Shown here: positions 43,719-53,069 of the stretch, one piece after another | How the letters are laid out: each line of letters opens with the position of its first letter | How positions within the stretch are numbered: the first letter of the stretch is position 1 | From: Ktedonobacteraceae bacterium | Lineage (GTDB): Bacteria > Chloroflexota > Ktedonobacteria > Ktedonobacterales > Ktedonobacteraceae | Assembly (NCBI GenBank): GCA_035653615.1 | Contig: DASRBN010000039.1 | Span: forward strand, 1-64,000 | DNA: 64,000 nucleotides | Direction of reading: 5' to 3' | Notes under the pieces: model-generated | Databases searched by the model: none | What the model saw: the letters and a program-made list of their open reading frames with translations, nothing else | What the model was told of the DNA's origin: nothing | Made by a program: the position numbers and the translations under genes

Positions 43719-44783
43719 TCACTCCAACTCAGGCCCTGAACCTCGATAAGCTGCCTGCAAAAGATGCTCTAAATCAGGTAGTGTGACCGGCTGTGGATTC
43801 CAGATAGGCGACTGCACCACCAACCCTGCAGCCTCTGCCACATCGCTCTCTGCCAACCCCAATTCAGCTAGAGAGCGCGGCGCATGTAAACGAGCGGCCA
43901 GGTCAAAGCTGCCTTTCACGGCATCTTCGACGGCTAAAGCGCGTGCCAGGCGAGTCATCGCTTCGGGCGCTGCTTTGGAGTTATACCAGATGACGTAGGG
44001 AAGCATGACCGCGTGGGTCTCGGCATGTGGCAGGCCAAAACTTCCCCCAAGTACGTGACAGATGCGATGGTGCAGTCCCGATCCTACAACCGCGAACACC
44101 GATCCGGCCAGGTAAGCGCCATAGAGCGCGAGATCATAGTTCTCATGATTACCTGGATTCTGGACGATGCCTGGAAGACCCTGCGCGAGGGCGCGACTCC
44201 CTTCTTCCGCCAGCAGACTGGTGATGGGACTGGCGAGCCGACCATACAGGGCCTCGACACAGTGAGCAAGAGCATTCATACCGCTGATCGCGGCCAGAAA
44301 AGGTGGCATGCTGTAAACAAGCTCAGGATCGTAGAGAACTGTCCGGGGCAGTACGCGCAGATCGCGCCCGGTTTGCTTGCGTCCTGCATCAGTCATGCCG
44401 TAAATGGGAGTCATTTCGGAGCCGGAAAAGGTTGTTGGAATAGCGATAATCGGCGCATCGAATTTCAGCGCAAGCCCCTTGCCGAGACCGGTTGCCGAAC
44501 CCCCGCCTAATGTCACGATACAATCTGCATCGTTTTGGCGAGCAAAAGCCAGCCCTTTCTCAATCAAAGCAGTTGGGACGTGCTGAGCTACCTCGTTGAA
44601 GACCCCTGCCAGGCGATTTCCTAACTGTTTAGTCAACGCCGGTATCAGGCGAGCTGCCGAGCCGGTTACGATGAAGATAGCGCGCTGCTTATGCAGGCGG
44701 TCGATTTCTTCTGCCACTTGCGAGATAACTCCTCTGCCGAAGACAACTCTTCCGGGCAGCGACTCGTAGGTAAAAGATTCCAT
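43719..44783 (-). CDS. Iron-containing alcohol dehydrogenase, maleylacetate reductase-like
   Basis: 354-residue NAD(P)H-dependent oxidoreductase. The N-terminal nucleotide-binding part has VTLGGGSATGLGKGLAL and IAIPTTFSGSEMTPIYGMT, the latter typical of maleylacetate reductases in aromatic ring-cleavage pathways. The C-terminal metal region keeps NALAHCVEALY, GLHHRICHVLGG and LPHAETHAVMLPY; the usual His-metal ligands are partly replaced, as in that subgroup. Start at 44783 follows GAGGA; a 15-codon upstream extension is unlikely. There is no ring-cleavage dioxygenase next to it, so its pathway is not shown by context. It is divergent from the D-threonine aldolase-like gene. Confidence 0.85.
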   Translation of the reverse strand: MESFTYESLPGRVVFGRGVISQVAEEIDRLHKQRAIFIVTGSAARLIPALTKQLGNRLAGVFNEVAQHVPTALIEKGLAFARQNDADCIVTLGGGSATGLGKGLALKFDAPIIAIPTTFSGSEMTPIYGMTDAGRKQTGRDLRVLPRTVLYDPELVYSMPPFLAAISGMNALAHCVEALYGRLASPITSLLAEEGSRALAQGLPGIVQNPGNHENYDLALYGAYLAGSVFAVVGSGLHHRICHVLGGSFGLPHAETHAVMLPYVIWYNSKAAPEAMTRLARALAVEDAVKGSFDLAARLHAPRSLAELGLAESDVAEAAGLVVQSPIWNPQPVTLPDLEHLLQAAYRGSGPELE

Positions 44784-44923
44784 CTGCTCTGTCCTCTTAT
44801 TCGCAGGTGATACAATGCTCTCAAGCACTGATTATATCACTCCAGGGTTCGGCATCTTATGCCAAAAAACTTTATGCCTGGATTGCAACGACTTAAACTT
44901 AAAGACGAAGGAGGAGGCGGCAC

Positions 44924-46036
44924 ATGTATCATCCGCAGGTGGGAGATACGGTGGATGCGCTCGATACACCCTCTATGATTGTTGACCTGACCTTGATGGA
45001 GGAGAATATCGCCAGGTTGATGGGAAAATTCCGGGGGAAAAAGGTAAGGGTCAGGCCGCATTTGAAAACGGTGAAAAGCCCTGAACTGGCACGCAAGTTG
45101 CTGGAGGCAGGAGCCATTGGTGGTTGCGTTGCCAAAGTCAGTGAGGCCGAAGTGATGGCCGCCGGCGGCATTGAAGATTTGCTGATCACCACCGAAATTG
45201 TGGGCAGGCCAAAGCTGGCGCGACTGGTAGAACTCGCCCGCCTGCATCCTAGCATCAAAGTAGTGGTGGACAGCGTGCCCGGCGCCTCACAATTGAACGA
45301 GGCGATGCAAGAGGCGCGATTGAATATCAATGTGCTGATCGACCTGAATGTCGGTCAAAACCGCTGTGGGGTATTGCCCGGCGAAGAGGCTCTCCAATTA
45401 GCGCATTACGTCGCTCAATTGAGCAATCTACACCTCATTGGAGTACAGGGATACGAGGGACATTTGCAGCATATCCATGATCCAGAGGAGCGCAGGCGGC
45501 TCTGCCTCCAATCGATGCAATTGCTTACCGGCACTGCTGAACAATTAAGGGCTGCCGGTTTTCGTATCGAAATTGTGACTACCGGAGGAACGGGAACTGC
45601 TGAAATATGCGCCAGCCGCGATGGCGTTACCGAGGTCCAGCCGGGTTCTTTCGTTTTCATGGATACTGATTACCGCAATGCCATCGGTCCCGTTTACTCC
45701 AACGCTCTCACTATTCTCTCGACAGTGATCAGCCGTCCAACTTCTAATAGAGCAGTGGTGGATGCCGGCCTCAAGTCGCTGTCGATTGATAGTGGTATGC
45801 CCGAACCCAGAGGCTTACCAGGCGTAATGTATCATCCAGGAGGAGATGAACACGGTATTCTGACCTGGAATAGTAACACCACTCCGGCCAATCAGCAACC
45901 ACAGGTAGGCGACCGCATCGCCTTCATCCCCAGCCATATTGATACGACCATCAATCTGCACGACTATTATTATGCCTTTCGGGATGGCAGATTGGAAGCT
46001 ATCTGGCCGGTCGCAGCGCGAGGGAAAGTACAATGA
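44924..46036 (+). CDS. D-threonine aldolase/D-serine dehydratase-like PLP enzyme
   Basis: 370-residue fold type III PLP enzyme (alanine racemase-like barrel plus C-terminal domain). The Schiff-base lysine lies in RPHLKTVKSPELARK near residue 48. The metal-binding end PSHIDTTINLHDYYYAFRDG has the His-x-Asp pair seen in D-threonine aldolase, where D-serine dehydratase has His-Cys. That favours aldolase activity (D-threonine to glycine and acetaldehyde), but related enzymes act on other D-3-hydroxy amino acids. AAGGAGGAGG precedes the ATG. It ends 7 nt before the convergent stop of the next gene. Confidence 0.87.
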   Translation: MYHPQVGDTVDALDTPSMIVDLTLMEENIARLMGKFRGKKVRVRPHLKTVKSPELARKLLEAGAIGGCVAKVSEAEVMAAGGIEDLLITTEIVGRPKLARLVELARLHPSIKVVVDSVPGASQLNEAMQEARLNINVLIDLNVGQNRCGVLPGEEALQLAHYVAQLSNLHLIGVQGYEGHLQHIHDPEERRRLCLQSMQLLTGTAEQLRAAGFRIEIVTTGGTGTAEICASRDGVTEVQPGSFVFMDTDYRNAIGPVYSNALTILSTVISRPTSNRAVVDAGLKSLSIDSGMPEPRGLPGVMYHPGGDEHGILTWNSNTTPANQQPQVGDRIAFIPSHIDTTINLHDYYYAFRDGRLEAIWPVAARGKVQ

Positions 46037-46043
46037 GCCTGCA

Positions 46044-46820
46044 TTAATCCACGTTGGAGAGGAAAAGGAATTTTGCGTGGATAGTCTTTAACTTTTCCAG
46101 GTCGAATGGTAGCAGCAGATCGAAGCCCTCGCTCCGGCTTTCTCCGTGGTCCGCATTACTATGAGAGCCGGTAGCATACGCACCTGTTATTCTTGGCACT
46201 GGTGATGTTATGGCACCCACATTAGGTAGGGGGCCTGTATCGGACGGGAAAAATGTTCGGAATAGCAGCATGTGCTGGCGTGTATCGAAAAAAGCGCGTG
46301 CGGTAAAAGACGACCCGGTTGGAAACTTGAGCGTCAGAAACAGGTGACGGAAGAGAGAAATGGGATCATTTTCGGACAAGACTGCATTTTCCTGCAACAG
46401 CGCCTGCATCCTGCCGTTCAAGGACAGATCTTCTTCCGAGGCGAAGACGAAGAGATAGAGGCCCTGTATTGACTCCGCAGACTCACGTTTGATCTTCTGA
46501 AATTTCGCAATCCGGCTGGGAAGCGCAAGATCGTCTGCATCGATGGGATATCCCTGGTCGCGTTCAAAAGGATTGACCATGGCATATCTCCCTTTAATAT
46601 AGGGAGCTGCGGAAATCGAGATGTTGAGCTTCCCCAGTCGACCAGCCTCCAACCGTATGCTGGACTTCAATCCGCCAAAAGCGCCGCCGTCCGAATAGCG
46701 AATCTGGGTGCGATTCCTTGTCATGTCGAATAACAAGAAATCTTCCTCAAGCTGTACGGTCTGAATAGTGCGCCAATACTGCTCCTTTTCACTGCTCTGC
46801 AACTTACCTTCATCTGACAT
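46044..46820 (-). CDS. Uncharacterised soluble protein
   Basis: 258-residue protein with no family I recognise. It has no signal peptide or membrane segment. The sequence has alternating beta-like segments (IQTVQLEEDFLLFDMTRNRT, GGLKSSIRLEAGRLGKLNIS) and a mixed C-terminal half with PTGSSFTARAFFDTRQHMLL. It ends in a hydrophobic motif KFLFLSNVD. The start ATG at 46820 has GGAG 12 nt upstream, slightly long. The gene is convergent with the D-threonine aldolase-like gene (7-nt gap) and divergent from OsmC. Codon use is similar to its neighbours, so I believe it is real. Confidence 0.7.
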   Translation of the reverse strand: MSDEGKLQSSEKEQYWRTIQTVQLEEDFLLFDMTRNRTQIRYSDGGAFGGLKSSIRLEAGRLGKLNISISAAPYIKGRYAMVNPFERDQGYPIDADDLALPSRIAKFQKIKRESAESIQGLYLFVFASEEDLSLNGRMQALLQENAVLSENDPISLFRHLFLTLKFPTGSSFTARAFFDTRQHMLLFRTFFPSDTGPLPNVGAITSPVPRITGAYATGSHSNADHGESRSEGFDLLLPFDLEKLKTIHAKFLFLSNVD

Positions 46821-47066
46821 GCGCGTTTTACTCCGCTCCAGGGGGATTTCAAAATGCTGTTCTGGTGTTTATTATACCAAAAAATATGAAGCGCGCGTGC
46901 CGTTCCTGCCATTTTCTGAAGTCACTCTAAGACTCTATGGATTCCCTTTGCAAGGCATCGAGTAGCGTTTTCAAGCCTTCCTGGAAGACCTGAGCCGTGC
47001 TACCAGCCATTTTCATCTGTTACAATAGGGTCAATGACGCTGTTTTCACATGAGAGGTAGGAAGTT

Positions 47067-47567
47067 ATGGACCTTCGATCAATACAAAAACCCTTCAAAG
47101 AGAGATATCGTAGTGAGCCGGATAGCGCGCGAATAACGCTCAGAGCACAGGGCAGCCAGACGGAGACTCCCATTGCCTGTTCAGTCGATATCGGGCGGGC
47201 GCTCTATCAAGCCCAGGCTCATAGCGGAGTGGGAGGAGCGGGCACTGCCGCTTGTTCAGGCGATCTGCTTCTGGGAGCCCTTGCCGCCTGCGCACAGATC
47301 ACCTGCCAGATGGTTGCTACAGCGATGGGGATAGCAACGAATCGCATTGAAGTGAATGTAGAAGGAGACCTGGACCTTCGCGGTACTCTTGGCATCTCGA
47401 AAGAGGCGCCGGTTGGTTTTGAGACAATCCGTGTTCGCTTTGAGATTGACGCGCCTCAGGCAACGGCGGAGCAACTGCAGGCGTTACGCGAGAAGACCGA
47501 GCAATATTGTGTGGTGATGCAGACACTAACCAAACCACCAAAAATCGAAGTGGATTGGCCTCAGTAG
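47067..47567 (+). CDS. OsmC/Ohr-family protein
   Basis: 166-residue member of the OsmC family of thiol peroxidases that reduce organic hydroperoxides. The first redox Cys is in LGALAACAQITCQMVATAMG, and the second in KTEQYCVVMQTL, at the expected distance near the C-terminus. An additional Cys follows the first by four residues. The central part IEVNVEGDLDLRG is typical beta-strand core. It is followed 11 nt later by an SDR gene with its own strong ribosome site, forming a two-gene operon. The role is probably peroxide or thiol stress, but several OsmC members have no known substrate. Confidence 0.88.
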   Translation: MDLRSIQKPFKERYRSEPDSARITLRAQGSQTETPIACSVDIGRALYQAQAHSGVGGAGTAACSGDLLLGALAACAQITCQMVATAMGIATNRIEVNVEGDLDLRGTLGISKEAPVGFETIRVRFEIDAPQATAEQLQALREKTEQYCVVMQTLTKPPKIEVDWPQ

Positions 47568-47578
47568 GAGGGGATTAT

Positions 47579-48421
47579 ATGCCTATTCGTTTTGATGACC
47601 AGGTGGCCATTGTTACCGGCAGCGGGCGAGGCCTGGGTAAAGCCTATGTCACGTTGCTTGCCGGGCGAGGTGCCAGTGTTGTGGTGCATGATGCAGGAGT
47701 TGCGCTGGATGGGGCAGGCTCTGATCCCGGTATTGCGGACGCCGTGGTACAGGAGATTACCGCTGCGGGTGGAAAGGCCGTACCGTGTTATGAAAATATT
47801 GAAACGCTGGATGGCTGCCAGCGTTTGATCGATACAGCGCTCAGTCATTTTGGACGCCTGAATATTCTGATTCATAATGCCGGGTGGATCTCCTTTACAC
47901 CGTTGGAGGAGATGACGCCCGAGTTGTTGCAGCGCATCCTCAACATTCAGGTGATCGCGCCATTTTTGCTATCGCAAACCGCTTTTCCCATCATGCAGCG
48001 CCAGCATTATGGACGTATCATTTTTACAACATCAGGCAGAGCCATGTTCATGGAGGATGCCTTGCCTGATCTCAGCGGTTATGCCATTGGCAAAATGGCG
48101 CAGCTGGGCTTGATGAATTCGCTGGCGGTAGCAGGTGAAGCGTATGGAATCCACGTGAACGCGATCTCACCCGTAGCCGCCACGCGCATGTTTAGCCGTT
48201 CTGTCGCGCCTGGAACTTTGCGGCCAGAACAGGTCGCGCCAGGAGTAGCATTCCTCGCCTCTTCCCAATGCGATTTCTCAGGCGTTATTTTGCAGGCCGG
48301 CAATGGGCATTTCGCCATTGCAAGCTGGCAGCGAAGCGCAGGGGTTGATTTTGGTGAAGCGGATATTACGGCGGAAGATATTGCTGAGCGGTGGAATAAA
48401 ATTATGGGAAAGGCGTTGTGA
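47579..48421 (+). CDS. Short-chain dehydrogenase/reductase
   Basis: 280-residue NAD(P)-dependent SDR. The Rossmann start is VAIVTGSGRGLGKAY (TGxxxGxG), NAG lies in LIHNAGW, and the active site is TTSGRAM followed by YAIGK (Tyr and Lys four apart). The N-terminal insertion with HDAGVALDGAGSDPGIAD is like that of the hydroxyacyl-CoA dehydrogenase part of multifunctional beta-oxidation enzymes, so a 3-hydroxyacyl or ketoacyl substrate is possible. A GGAGGGG site precedes the ATG at 47579; an earlier in-frame start would overlap osmC by 60 nt. Confidence 0.9.
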   Translation: MPIRFDDQVAIVTGSGRGLGKAYVTLLAGRGASVVVHDAGVALDGAGSDPGIADAVVQEITAAGGKAVPCYENIETLDGCQRLIDTALSHFGRLNILIHNAGWISFTPLEEMTPELLQRILNIQVIAPFLLSQTAFPIMQRQHYGRIIFTTSGRAMFMEDALPDLSGYAIGKMAQLGLMNSLAVAGEAYGIHVNAISPVAATRMFSRSVAPGTLRPEQVAPGVAFLASSQCDFSGVILQAGNGHFAIASWQRSAGVDFGEADITAEDIAERWNKIMGKAL

Positions 48422-48431
48422 TTTCGTTTCC

Positions 48432-49121
48432 CTACCCATACTGCTCCCCATCCACCTGCTCTTCATTTTTCGGTTGTTGGGGCTGGAATGTGGATGGCTG
48501 CAACCAGAACGGTTGAGGTGCCCAGCCCATTGCGTGTATGCGCGGGCGATGGTTGGTTTGGAGTTCAATGATGCTCACAGAAGCATTTTCGATCACTAGT
48601 CTACGTGCCAGCCTGACTTCCAGCCCTTCGTAGTGAGCAATAAGCAATTTTATCACATCGGAATGTGTGACGAAGGCAGGGCAGGAGCCGGTTGATTCTT
48701 GTCGCAGCCAGTGTTCTACCGCCGCCACCGCACGATGCTCGACGTCGGGGAATGTCTCTACACCCTCCGGCCCCACCAGTGGATTGCGTAAAAAGGCCTG
48801 CCAGACCGGGTCATGTTGCGTGAGTTCATCGCGGTTCTGTCCCGTCCACCGCCCTAGCTCAATATCCATCAGCCCTGGCTCGTGTTGAATGACCAGGTCG
48901 CGTCCCTCCGCAATGAATCGAGCCGTCTCAAGTGCGCGTTCCAATGGGCTGCTGATAATAGCGGTCAATGGGACGGATTTTAATGCTTCTGCCAGGCATT
49001 TTGCCTGTTCGCGGCCAGCATCAGTCAATTCGACGCCGGGAAGTTGACCGGGAAGCCTATGTTCGACATTCCAGGTTGTTTGTCCATGCCGGATAAGAAA
49101 TAGCCAGTGTCTCATGCCCAT
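48432..49121 (-). CDS. Histidine phosphatase (phosphoglycerate mutase-like)
   Basis: 229-residue enzyme of the histidine phosphatase superfamily. The phosphohistidine is in FLIRHGQTTWN, and the second catalytic His in PAFVTHSDVI; an acidic donor is in LMDIELGRWTG. The length and the TDAGREQAKCLA segment fit broad-specificity phosphatases rather than glycolytic mutase. The last 30 residues (Gln/Pro-rich, QPQQPKNEEQ) extend beyond the fold and look disordered. GAGGAG is spaced well for the ATG at 49121. The gene converges with the SDR, 10 nt apart, and is followed on the same strand by nothing close. Confidence 0.87.
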   Translation of the reverse strand: MGMRHWLFLIRHGQTTWNVEHRLPGQLPGVELTDAGREQAKCLAEALKSVPLTAIISSPLERALETARFIAEGRDLVIQHEPGLMDIELGRWTGQNRDELTQHDPVWQAFLRNPLVGPEGVETFPDVEHRAVAAVEHWLRQESTGSCPAFVTHSDVIKLLIAHYEGLEVRLARRLVIENASVSIIELQTNHRPRIHAMGWAPQPFWLQPSTFQPQQPKNEEQVDGEQYG

Positions 49122-49171
49122 TGATACTCCTCGCCCCTATTGTACCACCTATGAGGAATAGCCCTGAAAAT

Positions 49172-51055
49172 TTACCGATAAGCCTCGGCTTGCAGGTTGA
49201 ACAATTCGGCATAGTGCCTGTCTAGCGTCATCAGCTCTTCATGCGAGCCGCTCTCGATAATGTGTCCATTTTCCAGTACGAAGATGCGATCCGCCAGCCG
49301 GACTGTGCTGAAACGGTGGCTGATGAAGATGGCCGTCTTGCCTCCGGTCAGCGTGCGAAAGTGCGTGAATACCTCGTATTCTGCCCGCGCATCGAGAGAA
49401 CTGGTTGGCTCATCCAGGATCAAAATGCCGGCATCGCGCATAAAAGCCCGCGCCAATGCAACTTTTTGCCATTCACCGCCACTTAGCTGCGTTCCCTTAT
49501 TGAACCAGCGGCCTAGCATTGTATCATAGCCATCCGGCAGGCGCTCGATCACATTGTCGGCCCCGCTCTTACGTGCCGCGCTGCTGACCAGGTCTTGATT
49601 CTCGATGTCGTTGATGCGTCCCACGCCTATATTCTCGCGTGCGGTCAGGAAGTAGGTCACGTAATCCTGAAAGATAACACCTACCTGCTCGCGCAGCTCT
49701 TGCAGGTCGTATTCTTTGATATTGCGGCCGCCGATCAGGATTTCGCCCTCGTCAGGGTCATAGAGGCGTGTCAGCAACTTGACGATGGTCGTCTTCCCCG
49801 CGCCATTGCGTCCCACAAGCGCGATAGCCTCACCTGCATGGATTGCGAAGCTCACATTCTTCAGGGCGGCTTGCGTCTCCGGGTCTTTGCCTGGGTAAGT
49901 AAAGCTGACATTGCGAAATTCGATGTCCAATCCTCTATTGCCAGCGGGCATCTCGAGTGGCCGCGGTCGAGGTGGCGAGACAATTTCGGGCTTATATGCA
50001 AGGAACTCGAAAAGCATGTTTATGTACAGATTGTTCTCGTAGGTAGAAGATATACCTCCAAGCAAACCCTGGAAACTTTGTCCAGCCTGTACTGCCGCCT
50101 GAGTAAATCGCGATAAACTGCCCAACGAAATGCGGCCCAGGCTCAATACGACCTGTAAAGCGACATACAGGTAGATGGCGCTGTTCGCTACTGCCGTCAG
50201 GGCCGTCCAGATGAAATTCACCAGGTAGCGGCGCACCAGTATCTCTTTGTCCTCCTCGTATAATTTGTCTGCCAGGCGCTTGAACTGCCGGATGAAATAC
50301 CCTCCAAGCGTGAAGAGCTTGACCTCCTTATTGTAGGTATCGGTTGTCATCAAGCGGTTAAAATAGTCCATCACGCGGCGCTCCGGTGATTGCCAGCGTC
50401 TCCGCTGGAAGCCGCGCCAGCCATAATGGATACTGGAGAAGAAAGCAGGGATGGGTATCACCAGTGCCACAATTGCCAGCCACCAGGAAAGTTGCAGCAA
50501 AAGGAAGATCATCGAGAACATCGTCACTGTTGTTTGAAAGAGGCCGAAGGTCTGTGAGATCATCGTAACAGGCTGGTAGGTCGATTGATCCGCCGCCTGC
50601 CGCATTTTGTCATAGAATTCTGGATTCTCAAAAAAAGCCAGGTCAAGCGTGTTAGACTTTTCCAGAATCAGCAACTGGACGCGGTTTGAGACTTTTTCCT
50701 GCAGGAGTTGCTGTACGATATTGCTCAGCGTACTCAACAGGTTGCTAAAGAGCAGAACCGCCAGTTGTAGGCCGATGGGGAACCAGATCGGATTTGGGCT
50801 GTGCAATCGAATACCCGCTACGACGCTATCAATAACCAATCCTGTAATCCAGACGCTCAGGGCCGGGGTAAACCCTTGCAGCAGGCTCAAGATGCCCAGT
50901 AGTAGCGTGAAAAGCGCGCTGGTAGACCAGACGAGGCGCATCACCCGGGGCAGACTGGCAAATGCCCCGGAGATTTGTTTGATGCTGAACTTCTCTTTTT
51001 GCTCGCTTTCTGCTCGCGCCCTGGCGCCTGGATGTATGGGTATGTTTTGACGCAT
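49172..51055 (-). CDS. ABC exporter, fused membrane and ATPase domains
   Basis: 627-residue half-transporter of the MsbA/LmrA-type exporter superfamily. A cytoplasmic N-terminus precedes six helices in about 45-345. The ATPase domain (about 385-620) has Walker A GRNGAGKTTIVKLL, Q-loop region GVIFQDYVTYFLTA, signature LSGGEWQKVALARA, Walker B ILILDEPTSSLD and His-switch FISHRF. The EWQK variant of the signature is common in peptide or lipid exporters of Firmicutes and Chloroflexota. AGGAG precedes the ATG. No second half-transporter is adjacent, so it probably works as a homodimer. Substrate unknown. Confidence 0.92.
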   Translation of the reverse strand: MRQNIPIHPGARARAESEQKEKFSIKQISGAFASLPRVMRLVWSTSALFTLLLGILSLLQGFTPALSVWITGLVIDSVVAGIRLHSPNPIWFPIGLQLAVLLFSNLLSTLSNIVQQLLQEKVSNRVQLLILEKSNTLDLAFFENPEFYDKMRQAADQSTYQPVTMISQTFGLFQTTVTMFSMIFLLLQLSWWLAIVALVIPIPAFFSSIHYGWRGFQRRRWQSPERRVMDYFNRLMTTDTYNKEVKLFTLGGYFIRQFKRLADKLYEEDKEILVRRYLVNFIWTALTAVANSAIYLYVALQVVLSLGRISLGSLSRFTQAAVQAGQSFQGLLGGISSTYENNLYINMLFEFLAYKPEIVSPPRPRPLEMPAGNRGLDIEFRNVSFTYPGKDPETQAALKNVSFAIHAGEAIALVGRNGAGKTTIVKLLTRLYDPDEGEILIGGRNIKEYDLQELREQVGVIFQDYVTYFLTARENIGVGRINDIENQDLVSSAARKSGADNVIERLPDGYDTMLGRWFNKGTQLSGGEWQKVALARAFMRDAGILILDEPTSSLDARAEYEVFTHFRTLTGGKTAIFISHRFSTVRLADRIFVLENGHIIESGSHEELMTLDRHYAELFNLQAEAYR

Positions 51056-51211
51056 AGATGCTCCTGCCTTCCTGTTCTGTCAGAACCTTCTGAGTGTACC
51101 GCTCTATTATGGACAGCACACCAGTCATTTGACCAGTTTTTAAACAGGTAAAATGGACAGGAGAAATTCTTGCCGCGGCGAGAAAACTTCTATTCCCTAC
51201 CAGTAGGGGCA

Positions 51212-52108
51212 TCATTGTATGTGCATGCGCACAAATTTGCCAATGTGGTCAATTGACCGTTTGGCCTCTGGGAGCAGCCAACCCCAGGCCTGCCAGGTAT
51301 GAAACATCCCATCCCAGACTTCTAAGGTCACATCGACTCCTGCTGCGCGAGCGCGTTCAGCAAGCCGCGTCGCATCATCATAGAGAACTTCGTCAGTTCC
51401 CACCTGTATCAGTAATGGTGGCAGACCATGTAAATCGGCGTACAGAGGTGAAGCGAGAGGTGTCAGAGGATCAGCTTTCCCAAGATATGCCTCGACTGCA
51501 TAGGGCATCAGGTTTGCCTGTACCATTACATCCACTCTGGCCTTCGTCTTTATCGACTCGCCTGCCAGAGCCAGGTCTACAAATGGCGAGAGGCAAATAG
51601 CCGCGGCAGGCATCGGTAGGCCCGTATCTCGCGCGGCTAAGAGTAGTGCAACGGTCAAACCACCGCCGGCGGAGTCTCCTGCAACAGCCACGTGACGGTG
51701 CGAGATTCCCCGCGCCAACAGCCAGCGATATGCGCACATGGCATCTTCTAATGCGGCCGGAAAAGGATATTCGGGGGCCAGGCGATAATCGAACAGCAAA
51801 ACGCGCGCGTGCGATACTCGCGACAGGTCGACGGCCAGTGAGCGATGTGTATTGACAGAACCAAGGACGAAAGCGCCGCCATGCAGGTACAGGATCACGT
51901 GTTCTTGTATTGCTCCGGAGACCGTGACCCACTCAGCACGCATCTCTTCTATCTTGCATGGCTCATATTTGGCAAGTCGCTTTTTAGGAACATGTGCTAC
52001 TCTGGCCTCAAGTGCTGCCCGCTCCTTCTGGATTGAAGTAGGTTTGCGCCCGTAGCGTTGTATAGAACGGAGGACAAATTTGATAGCATGGCTTTGCCAG
52101 CTCGCCAT
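51212..52108 (-). CDS. Alpha/beta hydrolase, hormone-sensitive lipase-type esterase
   Basis: 298-residue serine esterase of the HSL family (family IV). It has the oxyanion motif LYLHGGAFVLGS, nucleophile elbow AGDSAGGGLTVA, a catalytic Asp in the QVGTDEVLYDD region and His in GMFHTWQ. The N-terminal cap (about 1-60) is basic and has no clear export signal. Acts on short-chain esters by family analogy. The start ATG at 52108 has GAGA 7 nt upstream. It lies downstream of an AT-rich gap and upstream of the ABC exporter with 150 nt between; co-transcription is possible but unproven. Confidence 0.9.
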   Translation of the reverse strand: MASWQSHAIKFVLRSIQRYGRKPTSIQKERAALEARVAHVPKKRLAKYEPCKIEEMRAEWVTVSGAIQEHVILYLHGGAFVLGSVNTHRSLAVDLSRVSHARVLLFDYRLAPEYPFPAALEDAMCAYRWLLARGISHRHVAVAGDSAGGGLTVALLLAARDTGLPMPAAAICLSPFVDLALAGESIKTKARVDVMVQANLMPYAVEAYLGKADPLTPLASPLYADLHGLPPLLIQVGTDEVLYDDATRLAERARAAGVDVTLEVWDGMFHTWQAWGWLLPEAKRSIDHIGKFVRMHIQ

Positions 52109-52456
52109 GGAACATCTCTTTCTAGTTTTTAAAGGACATCAATACATCTCTTGCTCTGCTTTTTACCTCTAGCATGGCTACATACCCTGATCATCTTTGG
52201 CAACCGAATCGGGTAATATCCCTCGCCCTATAGGCCTTCACGATTTGGCTTAGTGAAAGCCGCTCAGGAATAATTATGATATTCAATATATCATATTATA
52301 CCTTTTTTTGCTCGACAAACATCTAGATTGGCTTCCTATTCTACTTATTTTTAATAATTGCGAGAGGAGCTTGCTGAGGTGATATATACTGATTTCTGCC
52401 GCGCGTATGGGATACAATAGAGGGAGTATGATACATCCCTTGTAAGGAAAGCGCGC
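52109..52456. other. AT-rich divergent promoter region
   Basis: 348 nt without a gene. A TACAAT at about 52413-52418 with a poor -35 box (TGATTT, 17-bp spacer) may drive the phosphatidyltransferase gene. A run around 52275-52310 is very A/T-rich. Confidence 0.35.
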
Positions 52457-53062
52457 ATGAAGAAACTTCCGTTGGAGAGTATTTATAGCGATGTCGAAGA
52501 ATGGTTCCTGGGTCCGTGGCAAAAAATACGCCAGCGACTCCTTACCCCTATCGCAATTGTCCTCTTACGCCTGGGAATAAGCGCGGATATGCTCTCTTTC
52601 GCGTCTGTTTTCTTTGGCCTCGGTTTTTTTCTCCTTGCCCCATTTCAATTTGAGATCGCTTTCTGGCTGTTGATTGCCTCTGTCATTTGTGATGGGCTGG
52701 ATGGCGTTGAGGCCAGGATGAAAGGCGCAACAACGATGCGTGGCGCAGTTACTGATATGTTCTGCGATCAACTGGTAGTCGCGCTCAGCGTCGCAGGGAT
52801 GGCCTGGAAAGGGCTTGTGCATCCTGTGCTGGCGATCATCTTTGTCTATATCTATACTGCCCTTGTCATTTTCCTACTCTTGCATCGTCTCCTGGCAATC
52901 TCTTCTTTCGGTATCGTGCGGCCCAGCCGCTTCTTGCTTTATGCTGCGATAGCCCTCTATTTTTTCTTTCACATCGACGTGCTGAACTATTTGCTGGTCT
53001 TTTATCTCCTGGCATTACCTCTACTGGGTATCAGTTTCTGGAGAATAAGGCGCGCTTTATGA
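52457..53062 (+). CDS. CDP-alcohol phosphatidyltransferase
   Basis: 201-residue integral membrane enzyme that transfers a phosphatidyl group from CDP-diacylglycerol to an alcohol, or a related reaction. The signature DG(x)2DG(x)2AR(x)8G(x)3D(x)3D is present as CDGLDGVEARMKG followed by GAVTDMFCDQ, giving all four Asp residues that bind metal. About six helices are visible. The acceptor (glycerol phosphate, inositol phosphate or another alcohol) cannot be told. AAGGAAAG lies upstream of the ATG. It converges with the receiver-domain gene, 7 nt apart. Confidence 0.9.
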   Translation: MKKLPLESIYSDVEEWFLGPWQKIRQRLLTPIAIVLLRLGISADMLSFASVFFGLGFFLLAPFQFEIAFWLLIASVICDGLDGVEARMKGATTMRGAVTDMFCDQLVVALSVAGMAWKGLVHPVLAIIFVYIYTALVIFLLLHRLLAISSFGIVRPSRFLLYAAIALYFFFHIDVLNYLLVFYLLALPLLGISFWRIRRAL

Positions 53063-53069
53063 GTACCGG